A stretch of DNA of 50,862 nt from DAOTZR01 sp034432595 (GCA_034432595.1 DAOUBT010000028.1:1-50862), one strand, 5' to 3'. Positions 1-7,820 are shown, counted from the stretch's first letter. Notes: generated by a model not told the origin, from the letters alone. Numbers and translations are program-made.

Positions 1-118
1 CGCCCCCTTGAATGTCCGAGAAGTGGACGAAGACATCGCCCTTGCCATCGGCGCGCTCGATGAAGCCGAAGCCTTTCTTCTCATCGAACCACTTAACTTT
101 GCCACGAAGTGTATCCAT
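1..118 (-). CDS. Cold-shock protein, CspA family (partial, cut by window edge)
   Basis: Small single-domain OB-fold protein that binds single-stranded nucleic acid and acts as an RNA chaperone in the cytoplasm. The first 39 residues are present. They show the RNP1 motif KGFGFI and the RNP2 motif VFVHF, with the aromatic residues that stack on bases. Family members are about 65-70 residues, so the C-terminal half lies outside the window. The ATG is set by a GGAGGT ribosome-binding site 7 nt upstream. It has its own promoter (270-297) and a leader of about 145 nt that contains an intrinsic terminator (202-239), so expression is probably controlled in the 5' UTR. Family certain; which paralogue it is cannot be told. 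Confidence 0.93.
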   Translation of the reverse strand, partial: MDTLRGKVKWFDEKKGFGFIERADGKGDVFVHFSDIQGG

Positions 119-201
119 ACAACAAACCTCCAAAAAATGTGAACTGAAATTGCCGGCAGACTAGCGCCTGCTACGGTACGTCCGGGCGGTTCCCTACCCT
201 A

Positions 202-239
202 TAAAAAAAGCCGTTCAGGGAGTGTCTCCCTGAACGGCT
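202..239 (-). terminator. Intrinsic terminator inside the csp leader (attenuator)
   Basis: A perfect 14-bp stem (209-222 with 226-239, 3-nt loop) is followed on the minus strand by seven T residues. It lies downstream of a promoter (270-297) and upstream of the csp start codon, so it would stop csp transcripts early unless bypassed. A GTTCCCT on its upstream side and an AGGGAAC just past the T run could pair around it. There is no T run on the plus side, so it is not a plus-strand terminator. Confidence 0.8.
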
Positions 240-269
240 AATGGGCACTACCAGGGAACATCTAAGTAG

Positions 270-297
270 ACTATACCACACATGAAAAAAGTGTCAA
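270..297 (-). promoter_or_regulatory. Promoter for csp
   Basis: On the minus strand a TTGACA -35 box (292-297) is followed by a 16-bp spacer and a TATAGT -10 box (270-275). Transcription would start near 263, giving a leader of about 145 nt, close in length to the regulated leader of E. coli cspA. Confidence 0.75.
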
Positions 298-348
298 GCA
301 CAAGCAAAAATCTTAATCTCGCCGGATAGCCCCACACAACAGCGCAGG

Positions 349-1581
349 CTACCGCGCCATCAGCTCCTGCTTGATGAGTTCGCCCAGGCGTCGGATGCCT
401 TCTACAATCATTTCCGGTTTGGCGTTGGAGAAGTTGAGGCGCATGGCATTAAAGCCACCATCCTCATGCGGGTAGAAGTTGACGCCCGGCACATAGGCCA
501 CCTTGCGCTCGATAGCCTTGCGCAGCAGCTCCACCGTATCAATGCCCTCCGGCACGCGCGCCCACAGGAAAAGGCCGCCGTCGGGCCGCGTCCAACAGCA
601 CGATTCGGGCCAGAACTCCTCCAGCGCCTCGTGCATGACGTTGCGCCGCTCCGCATAGACCTTGCGCAGGCGCTTGATGTGCATCTTGAGCAGGCCGCGT
701 TGCGCCACATCGTTGGCCACCATTTGATCAAAGGTGCTGCTGTGCAAATCCGCGCCCTGCTTGGCCTGCACAAGGCGCAGGGTAATCTCCTCCGGCGCCA
801 CGATCCAACCGATGCGCAGGCCCGGCACTAAGGTCTTGGAGAAGGTCCCCAAATAGATGGTGCGCTCCGGCGCTAAGGCACAGATGGGGATGATGTCCTC
901 CCCTTCGTAGCGCAACGCGCCATACGGATCGTCTTCCAAAATGATGAGGTCGTATTTGCGCGCGATTTCCACCAACAGGCGACGGCGCTCCTCCGGCAAG
1001 GTGGTGCCGGCAGGGTTGTGGAAGTTCGGCAGCGCATAGATAAAGCGCGGCATCTCCTTCTGCTTGAGCAGCGCCTCCTCCAAAAGCTCAACCTGCATCC
1101 CGTGCTCATCCTGCGGGATGGTGAGATAGCGCGCCTCATAGGCGTTCCAGGCTTGAATCGCCCCAAGGTAAGTGGGGTTTTCCGTCACCACGTAGGAATC
1201 CGGATCGAGAAAGATTTTCCCTACCAGATCGAGGGCCTGTTGCGAGCCGGTGGTGATAAGAATGTTGCTCGGTGAGTGTTGTATGCCGTACTTGCTCATG
1301 GATTCGGCGAGGTATTCGCGCAGGGGCGGGTAACCCTCGGTGGTGCTGTACTGCAGCGCGCGTGCCGCTTCTTCGCGCAGAATGTAAGCGCAAGCCTCTT
1401 CGATTTCACGCGCGGGGAAGAATTCCGGCGCCGGCATCCCACCCGCAAAAGAGATCACATCCGGCGATTGCGTCAATTTCAGCAGCTCACGGATGGCTGA
1501 ACTTTTCATACGTTGCGTGCGACGGGCTAAGAAACGTTCCCAATCTACCGGTCCACCCGAATACGAAGCTCGAACTGTCAT
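349..1581 (-). CDS. PLP-dependent aminotransferase, class I/II (LysN/AvtA-like)
   Basis: Cytoplasmic fold-type I aminotransferase of 410 residues, the MocR-like/2-aminoadipate aminotransferase group. Visible hallmarks are TTGSQQALDL, the NPxY motif in TENPTYLGA, the cofactor region PNFHNPAGT then EDDPYGALRYEG, and the Schiff-base lysine in TFSKTLVPGLRIGW. The start is placed at 1581, where an AAAGGAGGTG ribosome-binding site sits just upstream; the frame stays open for 63 more codons, but that part is the leader. The leader carries an attenuator with a Leu/Val/Ile-rich peptide (1715-1798), so the physiological substrate is probably a branched-chain amino acid or its keto acid. This is an inference from regulation; on sequence alone LysN-type and valine-pyruvate-type activities are both possible. 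Confidence 0.9.
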   Translation of the reverse strand: MTVRASYSGGPVDWERFLARRTQRMKSSAIRELLKLTQSPDVISFAGGMPAPEFFPAREIEEACAYILREEAARALQYSTTEGYPPLREYLAESMSKYGIQHSPSNILITTGSQQALDLVGKIFLDPDSYVVTENPTYLGAIQAWNAYEARYLTIPQDEHGMQVELLEEALLKQKEMPRFIYALPNFHNPAGTTLPEERRRLLVEIARKYDLIILEDDPYGALRYEGEDIIPICALAPERTIYLGTFSKTLVPGLRIGWIVAPEEITLRLVQAKQGADLHSSTFDQMVANDVAQRGLLKMHIKRLRKVYAERRNVMHEALEEFWPESCCWTRPDGGLFLWARVPEGIDTVELLRKAIERKVAYVPGVNFYPHEDGGFNAMRLNFSNAKPEMIVEGIRRLGELIKQELMAR

Positions 1582-1714
1582 AAACACCTCCTTTGGCAAG
1601 AGTTGAAATGAATGGAGACGATCTTCCACCCTGTGGACCCTAAAGCCATGCGGTTCATGACAACGGGTTACAGGGTACCGGCCTCGACGGCCGCAGCGAC
1701 AAGCCCACCCAGGC

Positions 1715-1774
1715 AAAAAAAGACCTGCTCCGTTCAAGAGCAGGTCAAAACACTGCTTGAGGCCCCTCAAGCAG
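1715..1774 (-). promoter_or_regulatory. Transcription attenuator, ilv/leu type, ahead of the aminotransferase
   Basis: In minus-strand order there are four segments. Segment 1 (1765-1774) and segment 2 (1753-1762) form a 9-10-bp hairpin. Segment 3 (1738-1746) and segment 4 (1722-1730) form a perfect 9-bp terminator stem with a 7-nt loop followed by seven T (1715-1721). Segment 2 can instead pair with 1734-1743 (8 bp with one or two bulged bases), which would disrupt the terminator. This is the classic 1:2 / 2:3 / 3:4 arrangement. Segment 1 overlaps the Leu-Leu codons of the leader peptide, so a stalled ribosome would favour read-through. Confidence 0.75.
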
Positions 1775-1798
1775 GATAACCAACATGCAAAGCGCCAT
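1745..1798 (-). CDS. Leader peptide, Leu/Val/Ile-rich (attenuation control)
   Basis: A 17-residue ORF, MALCMLVILLEGPQAVF, lies between the promoter (1820-1847) and the terminator of the aminotransferase leader. Seven residues are branched-chain, including the run LVILL. It has a GGGA box 5 nt upstream of the ATG. An in-frame ATG five codons upstream (1813) would coincide with the predicted transcription start and could serve as a leaderless alternative. The stop codon falls between segment 2 and segment 3 of the attenuator, as expected for a control peptide. It is too short for homology to help; the support is position and composition. Confidence 0.65.
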   Translation of the reverse strand: MALCMLVILLEGPQAVF

Positions 1799-1819
1799 AT
1801 AGATCCCAGCCATATTTTT

Positions 1820-1847
1820 ATTGTAGGCCAGCCTCGGCCAAAGTCAA
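1820..1847 (-). promoter_or_regulatory. Promoter for the leader peptide and aminotransferase
   Basis: Minus-strand TTGACT (1842-1847), 16-bp spacer, TACAAT (1820-1825). Start expected near 1813, giving a leader of about 230 nt before the aminotransferase ATG. Confidence 0.7.
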
Positions 1848-1895
1848 TTTACAAACGGCCTCAATTCCTGTGACGAACAGGGAACAGGCCGGCGC

Positions 1896-1923
1896 TTGCT
1901 CCCATTTGCGTCTGTGTTAGAAT
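1896..1923 (+). promoter_or_regulatory. Leaderless promoter for the glycosyltransferase
   Basis: TTGCTC (1896-1901), 16-bp spacer, TAGAAT (1918-1923), then exactly 7 nt to the ATG at 1931. The transcript would begin at or next to the start codon. There is no Shine-Dalgarno sequence in front of either possible ATG (1922 or 1931). The same geometry is seen at 4306-4341. Confidence 0.65.
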
Positions 1924-1930
1924 GCATCTC

Positions 1931-2803
1931 ATGGATGTCGGCATTGTGATTGTCAGTTACAACACGCGCGCCTTGCTGCAGCGCTGCTTAGAGAGCGTTT
2001 ACCACAGCGAAGGCGTCAGCTTTGAGGTGTACGTAGTAGATAACGCCTCATCGGATGGCAGCGCGGACATGGTGGCGGAAACCTTTCCGCAGGCGCACCT
2101 CATTGCCAACGCTGAAAATGTCGGCTACCCGCGCGCCAACAATCAGGGGCTGCGCGCCCTCGGCTTTCCGGAGGCGGGGCGCACGCGCTACGCGCTGCTC
2201 CTCAACCCGGATACAGAAATTCCCCCCCACGCCCTGCGGGATATGGTCGCCTTTATGGACGCGCATCCCGACGCCGGCGCTGCCGGGCCAAAAGTGGTGC
2301 TCCCCTCTGGTGAGCTGGACCTGGCCTGTCGCCGCGCTTTCCCCAGCCCGGAGGTGGCTTTTTATCGCCTGAGCGGCCTTGCGCAGCTCTTCCCACGCAG
2401 CCCGCGCTTTGGCCGCTACAATCTCACCTACCTCGACCCGGATCAGGAAGCCGAAGTGGATTCGGTGGTGGGCGCTTTCATGCTGGTGCGACGTGAAGCC
2501 ATTGCTCAGGTCGGCCTGCTGGATGAGTCTTTTTTCATGTACGGCGAAGATTTGGACTGGGCTTATCGCCTCAAACAGGCCGGATGGCGCGTGTTCTACA
2601 CGCCCCACGTCACCATCCTGCACGTCAAACGCGCCTCAAGCCGCCAGAATCCGCGCGCGCGCATCGAATTTTGGCGTGCGATGCGCCTTTTCTACCAGAA
2701 ACACTACGCCGCCACCACGCCGTTCCTGCTCGATAAACTCATCACAGGCACGCTGACACTTGTGGAAACCGTGATGACATGGCAAGTCAAACGCGCAGAC
2801 TGA
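1931..2803 (+). CDS. Glycosyltransferase family 2 (rhamnosyltransferase-like)
   Basis: Membrane-associated or cytoplasmic GT-A enzyme that transfers a sugar from an NDP-sugar onto an envelope glycan. About 290 residues. It opens with VIVSYNTR and carries the nucleotide-binding DNASSDGS, the DxD-like metal motif in LLNPDTE, and the acceptor-side motif FFMYGEDLDWAYRLKQAGW typical of WbbL/rhamnosyltransferase-type GT2 enzymes. The start at 1931 is chosen from the leaderless promoter; the ATG at 1922 lies within the -10 box and is less likely. The next gene, a polyprenyl glycosylphosphotransferase, overlaps or follows directly, so both probably act on the same exopolysaccharide or wall glycan. 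Sugar specificity cannot be read. Confidence 0.88.
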   Translation: MDVGIVIVSYNTRALLQRCLESVYHSEGVSFEVYVVDNASSDGSADMVAETFPQAHLIANAENVGYPRANNQGLRALGFPEAGRTRYALLLNPDTEIPPHALRDMVAFMDAHPDAGAAGPKVVLPSGELDLACRRAFPSPEVAFYRLSGLAQLFPRSPRFGRYNLTYLDPDQEAEVDSVVGAFMLVRREAIAQVGLLDESFFMYGEDLDWAYRLKQAGWRVFYTPHVTILHVKRASSRQNPRARIEFWRAMRLFYQKHYAATTPFLLDKLITGTLTLVETVMTWQVKRAD

Positions 2804-4212
2804 ACCACGTCACTATGACCCGCCTGTTTCGGGTGCTGAAACTGGCCAGCGATTTCAGCATGGCGGCCCTGGCCTACGTCCTGGCCTATTTCACGCGCCG
2901 TGCCATTCCCTTCCCCGGTCCCGCCGCGGATTACCTGGGTGATTTGAGCTTCTACCTCCCCACCCTGCTCATCCATGGGATGTCCGTAGTGGCGGTTTGC
3001 TACTTCAACCGCCTGTATGAGTATCAGCACTCGCGGATTGACGAAATGTACCGCGTCAGCGGCGCGGTGACCATCGCTACCCTTATGGGACAGGCGCTGA
3101 CCTCCCTCATCCGCCGCGACCTCCCGCCGGGAGGCAACTACTCACGCATGTTGCTCCTCTACGCCTGGCTTTATTCGATTGGGCTGATTGTAACCGTGCG
3201 CTGGTTGCTCCATGGGCTGCGCAAAACCCTTGTGCGCCTTGGATGGGGGCGCCGCCGTATCGTCATCATCGGCCTTAACGACATCGGACGCTCCATCGTG
3301 CAAAAAATCCTCTGGGACCCCACCCTGGGCTACGAAGCCGCTGGCATGGTCTCCGAACACGACGTGGAAACGACGCAGATTCAGGGCGTACCGGTTCTGG
3401 GCACCGTGAAAAACCTGGAACAAGTCCTGGATCAGCAAGACATGGACGAAATCATCATCGCCCTGCCGGAAGACACCGACCGGCGCGAGCTGCTCTGGCT
3501 CATCGCCAAATGCGAACGCTGGCATGTACCCATCCGCCTCTACCCCGACCTTTTCCAGTTGATGACCGACCGCCTGACGATTACCGAACTCGGTGGCCTG
3601 CCCCTGCTCAGCCTGCGCGAGCTATCCATGCGCGGCTGGAAGCGCGCCGCCAAACGCGCCATGGACATTGTGGGGGCCAGTGTGGGCCTTATCCTGCTTT
3701 CGCCTTTTTTGCTGATGATTGCCATCCTCATCAAGCTGGATTCGCCGGGACCGGTGTTTTACGTGCAAGAGCGCATGGGGTTGGATGCGCGCCCCTTCTG
3801 GATGATCAAGTTCCGCAGCATGCGCGTCGAAGCATCCAGTCAACACGGCTGGACTGTGCCCAACGACCCGCGCCGCACCCGTATCGGTGCCTGGCTGCGC
3901 AAATACAACCTCGATGAGCTTCCCCAGCTCATCAACGTCCTCATTGGCGACATGAGTCTGGTCGGTCCACGTCCGGAGCAGCCTTATTACGTGGAGCAAT
4001 TCCGCCGCAGCATCCCGCGCTACATGGAACGCCATCGCGAAAAAGCGGGCATGACGGGCTGGGCGCAGGTCAACGGCCTGCGCGGCGATACCTCCATCGC
4101 CGAGCGCACCAAATACGACCTGTGGTACATCGAAAACTGGTCGCTGTTGCTCGACATCAAAATCCTTATCCGCACCTTTATCAACCTCTTCCGCTCGCCG
4201 AATGCGTATTGA
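2779..4212 (+). CDS. Polyprenyl glycosylphosphotransferase (WcaJ/PssY-type initiating enzyme)
   Basis: Integral membrane enzyme that moves a sugar-1-phosphate from an NDP-sugar to undecaprenyl phosphate, the first step of exopolysaccharide or O-glycan assembly. 477 residues, normal for the family. The N-terminal half has membrane segments and a Rossmann-like domain (RRIVIIGLNDIGRSI, about residues 155-170). One more hydrophobic segment (about 300-320) precedes the catalytic domain with KFRSMR, the DELPQLINVLIGDMSLVGPRP signature and the YDLWYIENW end motif. The ATG at 2779 overlaps the upstream gene by 25 nt; an ATG at 2815 (12 nt past that gene's stop) is an equally plausible start. No terminator follows; the next 128 bases hold only the sortase promoter. 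Confidence 0.92.
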   Translation: MASQTRRLNHVTMTRLFRVLKLASDFSMAALAYVLAYFTRRAIPFPGPAADYLGDLSFYLPTLLIHGMSVVAVCYFNRLYEYQHSRIDEMYRVSGAVTIATLMGQALTSLIRRDLPPGGNYSRMLLLYAWLYSIGLIVTVRWLLHGLRKTLVRLGWGRRRIVIIGLNDIGRSIVQKILWDPTLGYEAAGMVSEHDVETTQIQGVPVLGTVKNLEQVLDQQDMDEIIIALPEDTDRRELLWLIAKCERWHVPIRLYPDLFQLMTDRLTITELGGLPLLSLRELSMRGWKRAAKRAMDIVGASVGLILLSPFLLMIAILIKLDSPGPVFYVQERMGLDARPFWMIKFRSMRVEASSQHGWTVPNDPRRTRIGAWLRKYNLDELPQLINVLIGDMSLVGPRPEQPYYVEQFRRSIPRYMERHREKAGMTGWAQVNGLRGDTSIAERTKYDLWYIENWSLLLDIKILIRTFINLFRSPNAY

Positions 4213-4305
4213 GAGGGGAAGAGGCAAAACCATAGCGAAAGATATACTGCATGCGGTCCAAAGCACCCCATGTTCCGGCGTATGCCTGAACCCGGTTCCC
4301 CACCA

Positions 4306-4333
4306 TTGACCAATCGCCGCTCTGGGTTATAAT
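4306..4333 (+). promoter_or_regulatory. Leaderless promoter for the sortase
   Basis: TTGACC (4306-4311), 16-bp spacer, perfect TATAAT (4328-4333), then 7 nt (CCGCCTC) to the ATG at 4341. No ribosome-binding site fits between the expected start and the ATG, so the mRNA is predicted to be leaderless. Confidence 0.78.
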
Positions 4334-4340
4334 CCGCCTC

Positions 4341-5228
4341 ATGAAAGATCGGCGGAGCGTGGATGAGCTTTCCATCGAAGAGCTGGAAGCGATTTTGAAG
4401 CTGCGCAAGCACGAAGCGCGGATGCAGCGCTTGCAGCAGCGTGGCAGACCCGCGCCGGAAGTGCGCCGCGCACCGGTTAAGCCAGCGGCATCCCCCACAC
4501 CGGAGCAGGTCGCCACGGCGCCCACAACCCAGAGGCAGAGCGGTATTCAGTGGGGCTGGATCGCGGATAAGCTGCTCCTGCTGATTGAAATCCTGGCGGT
4601 GTTAGGCCTGATTGCCATCGTGATTCAGCTCATGCTTGCCGTGCGCGAGCTGAACGCTAACGCACCCGGGGCACAGCCCTTGCCCACCTTCACGCCGACG
4701 CCGATGATCAATGTGGTGATTCTGCCGGGTGGACACACGCCGCCGGACGCTCAGGGCAACTCGGAGCCGGAACCCATCCCGCCCCACCTGCAGGAGCTGG
4801 TGGCGAAAATTACGCCGCTGCCCGTCCCCACGCCGGGGCCGCAGCAGGCGCGACGTATCGTCATTCCGGCCATCAAAGTGGATGCGCCCGTCGTCGAAGG
4901 CGATGATGCGGAAGCCCTGAAGAAAGGAGCGGGACACCACATCGGCAGCGCCAATCCTGGGGAACGTGGCAACTGCGTCATCTCCGCTCACGATGACATT
5001 TACGGCGAGATTTTCCGCGATCTGCCACAGCTCAAACCCGGCGATGAGGTCTTTGTGTACACCGAAAATCAGCGCTATCGCTATCAGGTGCAGGAAACGC
5101 GCATCGTGCAACCCACCGAAGTCAGCGTGATGGCGCCCACGAGCAGCCCGGTCCTGACGCTCATCACCTGCTATCCGTACCGCGTCAACACCCATCGCTT
5201 TGTGGTGATTGCGACTTTAGCGCCTTAA
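4341..5228 (+). CDS. Sortase family transpeptidase
   Basis: Membrane-anchored cysteine transpeptidase that cleaves a sorting signal and attaches proteins to the envelope or to each other. 295 residues. A charged cytoplasmic N-terminus (1-70) is followed by a transmembrane segment (about 75-100), a Thr-Pro-rich stalk (about 112-175) and the sortase barrel. The catalytic triad is visible: His217 in SAHDD, Cys277 in TLITCYP and Arg286 in NTHR. The TLITCYPYxVNTHR form resembles class C/D/E-like sortases rather than class A. No LPxTG-type substrate is encoded in the window, so the target is unknown. The long cytoplasmic arm before the membrane segment is unusual. Confidence 0.9.
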   Translation: MKDRRSVDELSIEELEAILKLRKHEARMQRLQQRGRPAPEVRRAPVKPAASPTPEQVATAPTTQRQSGIQWGWIADKLLLLIEILAVLGLIAIVIQLMLAVRELNANAPGAQPLPTFTPTPMINVVILPGGHTPPDAQGNSEPEPIPPHLQELVAKITPLPVPTPGPQQARRIVIPAIKVDAPVVEGDDAEALKKGAGHHIGSANPGERGNCVISAHDDIYGEIFRDLPQLKPGDEVFVYTENQRYRYQVQETRIVQPTEVSVMAPTSSPVLTLITCYPYRVNTHRFVVIATLAP

Positions 5229-5390
5229 GAGGATGGTGCGCGGCGGGGTACCCCACCGACAGGCGCGCCGGGCAACACAGCGTGACCCCAAACCGTTCGC
5301 CCGCGTGGCATCGAAGGCACACCGGGATGAAAGGTTGCGGTTCAAAAAGGCTACTCAAGCAGTGACATCCTGACAAGGAGGAAAAAAATC
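5229..5390 (+). other. GC-rich intergenic leader with inverted repeats
   Basis: Between the sortase and the small membrane protein are 162 bases with several short inverted repeats, for example GGGGTACCCC near 5247. I see no promoter, no T run and no match to a riboswitch consensus that I know. It could be a structured leader of the small gene or only a spacer. Confidence 0.25.
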
Positions 5391-5564
5391 ATGGCTCAGA
5401 AACGACGTGTGATGGTACAGCCGAAGGCGGCAAGCGCAAGCGTTCCTACCGAGGAACAGTTGGCGCAGGAATACGCCTATGTGCTCACCGACCTGCGCAA
5501 GATCGGCATCCTGGCTTTAGCCCTGCTGGCCCTGCTGATCATCCTGGCCTTCGTGCTGGTTTAA
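5391..5564 (+). CDS. Small single-pass membrane protein
   Basis: 57 residues, not assignable to a named family. The ATG follows a strong AAGGAGG site 8 nt upstream, which supports real translation. Residues 1-35 are hydrophilic with a basic start (MAQKRRV). Residues about 37-57 form one uninterrupted hydrophobic helix (KIGILALALLALLIILAFVLV) that runs to the C-terminus, as in tail-anchored proteins. No catalytic motif is present. Its place directly after the sortase suggests an envelope role, but nothing more specific can be supported. Confidence 0.75.
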   Translation: MAQKRRVMVQPKAASASVPTEEQLAQEYAYVLTDLRKIGILALALLALLIILAFVLV

Positions 5565-5582
5565 TCCGTCCAGCTCCTCAAA

Positions 5583-5615
5583 GGGATGAGCGAAGGCATA
5601 GCCTTCGCCCATCCC
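5583..5615. repeat. Palindromic intergenic element (GCGAAGGC core), copy 1
   Basis: GGGATG and CATCCC flank an 8-bp inverted repeat GCGAAGGC/GCCTTCGC with a 3-nt loop. There is no T run on either strand, so it is not a simple terminator. A second copy of the same core lies at 12645-12680. The rest of the 274-base gap to 5838 holds nothing I can name. Confidence 0.55.
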
Positions 5616-5838
5616 GCTGCCGCCCACGCAATGCCCCGCCTGAAAACGCATCAGTGGCGCTTTCAATGACTGCTACGATATGAAAGACCTGGCCGTTCAC
5701 CGGATGATGGAAAGCGCATTTTAAGAATGTCTACCGCCATTCCATCCTTGGCCATGCAGGTGAATATCCAGCGCAGAACGCCCTTTCATAACGCGAGCCC
5801 GGTCGCCAGCCGGTTAGAAAAGGCAAGCCGCCCCCACC

Positions 5839-7632
5839 CTAAATCCGCAACAGCACCAGGACAAAGGTGGTGAGCACAATGAGCACCACCAACGGCGTGC
5901 CAACGCGCAGGTAATCGCGTGAACGATATCCCCCCGCGCTCATCACCAGCAAGTTGGCGGGATGCGAGAAGGGCGTCATCATGCTGCTGCCGGTGACAAT
6001 GGCGACCGCCATCGCCAGCAAACGCGGATCGAGGCCGCTCGAACGACCCAATGCGATGGCGATGGGCACCAACAGCGTGGGCACCGTCGAACCGCCGGAA
6101 ACTAACTGTGCAATCACCGCCGTCAAAACAATAAGGCCAAAGACCAGACCCGGCGTCCCTAAAGGCGCTACCGCCTGTAAAACCCCGCCGGCCACCCAAT
6201 CGGCCACGCCCGTGCGCACGATGACCAGACCGACCGGCAACATCCCTGCAATAATGAAAATGGTGCGCCAGTCCACTGCGGTGTAAGCTGCGTTCATTGT
6301 CAACGCGCCCAGGCCGATACACAACACGGCCCCCAACAACATCGCCAGAGCCACGGGTAAAACCCCCGTCGCGGCCAGTATAACCGCCAGCAGGAAAGCG
6401 GCAATGGCAATCATGGCCTTTTTGCGCTGATAACGCGGTTCCGGCTGCGCCAGGGGCAGGAAATCAGGATCGTGTTCCAGCAGGCGGAAGCGCTCGTAAG
6501 GTCCGTAAACCAGCAGCGCATCCCCAAAATGCAGCGGACGCTCGCCAACCTCGGTGCGGTAGCTGCGCCCTTCACGCCACAAGGCCACCACAGTGAGACC
6601 GTACTTTTCGCGAAAAGCCAGCTCGTGAAGCGTGTGCCCTGCCGCCCGCGAACGCGGCGGAACGAGCACCTCCAGCATCCCCACCTGCTCAGAAAGCAAA
6701 AGCTGCGTGTCCGGATGCACCGGCGTCTCCACGAGATGCACCGTCTGCAACTCGCGGACACGGTCATCCCGCCCCACGATAATGAGCTTCATCCCGGCTT
6801 TTAGCTGGAAATCCGGCGCGGGCGAAAGGATAAGCTCCGAGCCATCCACCACCCCTAAAACGGTCAGACCCCAGCGGCTGCCGATGCCGCTTTCGGCCAG
6901 GGTGCGTTCTACCAAAGGCGAATCCGCCTCGACGTGCACTTCGCGCAGGCGATCCTGCAGAGCATAGAAGCGCGGCAACTCCGCTTCCGGCAGGGCGCAA
7001 ACCAGGGGATGTTCAGGCGAGGTACCGGTCGGCAAAAGGCGCCATCCCCACAACAGCAAATACCCTAATCCCACCAGCGCCACGAGCCCGCCAATGGGCA
7101 GAAAATCCAGGACCCCAAAGGGACGATAGCCTGCCTCACTTAACAAGCCGCTGGCGATTAAATTGGAGGTCGTGAAGAGGGTCGCCATGCCTCCCAGGGC
7201 TGCCGCGTAAGCGAGAAGCAACATCAAACGCCCCGGTGGGATACAACGCCGCCGTGAAACCTCCATCGCTGCGGGCATGAGCAGCGCCACGGCGGCAATG
7301 TTGTTCATAAAGAGGGAAAAGGTCGCACAGAGGACCACCAGGCCAACGCGCAGACGGCGCTCATCATTGCCCAGGGTGCGGACCAACAAGTCGGCCATGC
7401 GTTGGGTCGCCCCGGTCGCCGTGAGCGCCTGTCCCAAAATAAAAATGGCCATGAGGGTGATGACCGCCGGATTGCTGAAACCCTGTAAGGCTTCCTGATA
7501 AGAGAGAAGGCCCAGCATAGGCAAAAGGACTATGGTGAAAAGCGCCACCCAGTCGGGACGGAAGCGTTCTGAAACGAACAGCGTTATGATAACGATGACC
7601 AGGGCTAAGGTGATCAAGGCTTCGGTGGACAT
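5839..7632 (-). CDS. SLC13/DASS-like permease with two RCK_C domains
   Basis: Inner-membrane ion-coupled anion transporter of the citrate/ArsB-like superfamily. 597 residues. The N-terminal half has six or so hydrophobic helices, with the conserved SNPAVITL and MNNIAAVALLMP elements. A central soluble part (about 205-370) contains two consecutive TrkA-C/RCK_C domains. The C-terminal membrane half repeats the scaffold, ending with the SGGSTVPTL and SSMMTPFSHPANLLV elements. Proteins of this layout are often called SLC13 family permeases, with sulfate, phosphate or dicarboxylate as possible substrates; the substrate cannot be told here. Start set by GGAGG 5 nt before the ATG. It is divergent from the CpaF gene. 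Confidence 0.88.
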   Translation of the reverse strand: MSTEALITLALVIVIITLFVSERFRPDWVALFTIVLLPMLGLLSYQEALQGFSNPAVITLMAIFILGQALTATGATQRMADLLVRTLGNDERRLRVGLVVLCATFSLFMNNIAAVALLMPAAMEVSRRRCIPPGRLMLLLAYAAALGGMATLFTTSNLIASGLLSEAGYRPFGVLDFLPIGGLVALVGLGYLLLWGWRLLPTGTSPEHPLVCALPEAELPRFYALQDRLREVHVEADSPLVERTLAESGIGSRWGLTVLGVVDGSELILSPAPDFQLKAGMKLIIVGRDDRVRELQTVHLVETPVHPDTQLLLSEQVGMLEVLVPPRSRAAGHTLHELAFREKYGLTVVALWREGRSYRTEVGERPLHFGDALLVYGPYERFRLLEHDPDFLPLAQPEPRYQRKKAMIAIAAFLLAVILAATGVLPVALAMLLGAVLCIGLGALTMNAAYTAVDWRTIFIIAGMLPVGLVIVRTGVADWVAGGVLQAVAPLGTPGLVFGLIVLTAVIAQLVSGGSTVPTLLVPIAIALGRSSGLDPRLLAMAVAIVTGSSMMTPFSHPANLLVMSAGGYRSRDYLRVGTPLVVLIVLTTFVLVLLRI

Positions 7633-7820
7633 GGAACCTCCTCTTTTAAGCCTGTGCTCCCAGGAAAGCGTTTCAGGTAGCTATAAAAGGCGTCGCACGG
7701 ACCGTGCCGTTTCACAACCTTTGCGCTCCACGGCATCTTGTGGGGTAGCTGATTATGCCGGAGAGGTTTGCCATTTCTGGATACCTTCCGATGCCATTTC
7801 CCCCCGCGCTATGTATGTAG

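Noticed and set aside
1582..1770. N-terminal extension of the aminotransferase into its leader
   Set aside because: A strong ribosome-binding site precedes the ATG at 1581, and the extension would translate through the attenuator.
1582..1813. T-box riboswitch ahead of the aminotransferase
   Set aside because: No T-box sequence or specifier loop architecture; the leader peptide and 1:2/2:3/3:4 pairings explain the terminator better.
5229..5390. c-di-GMP (GEMM) or other known riboswitch
   Set aside because: The conserved motifs could not be matched when checked by eye.
5583..5615. Hairpin read as a rho-independent terminator of the small membrane gene
   Set aside because: No T run on either side, and the same core recurs at 12645, so it is treated as a repeat.
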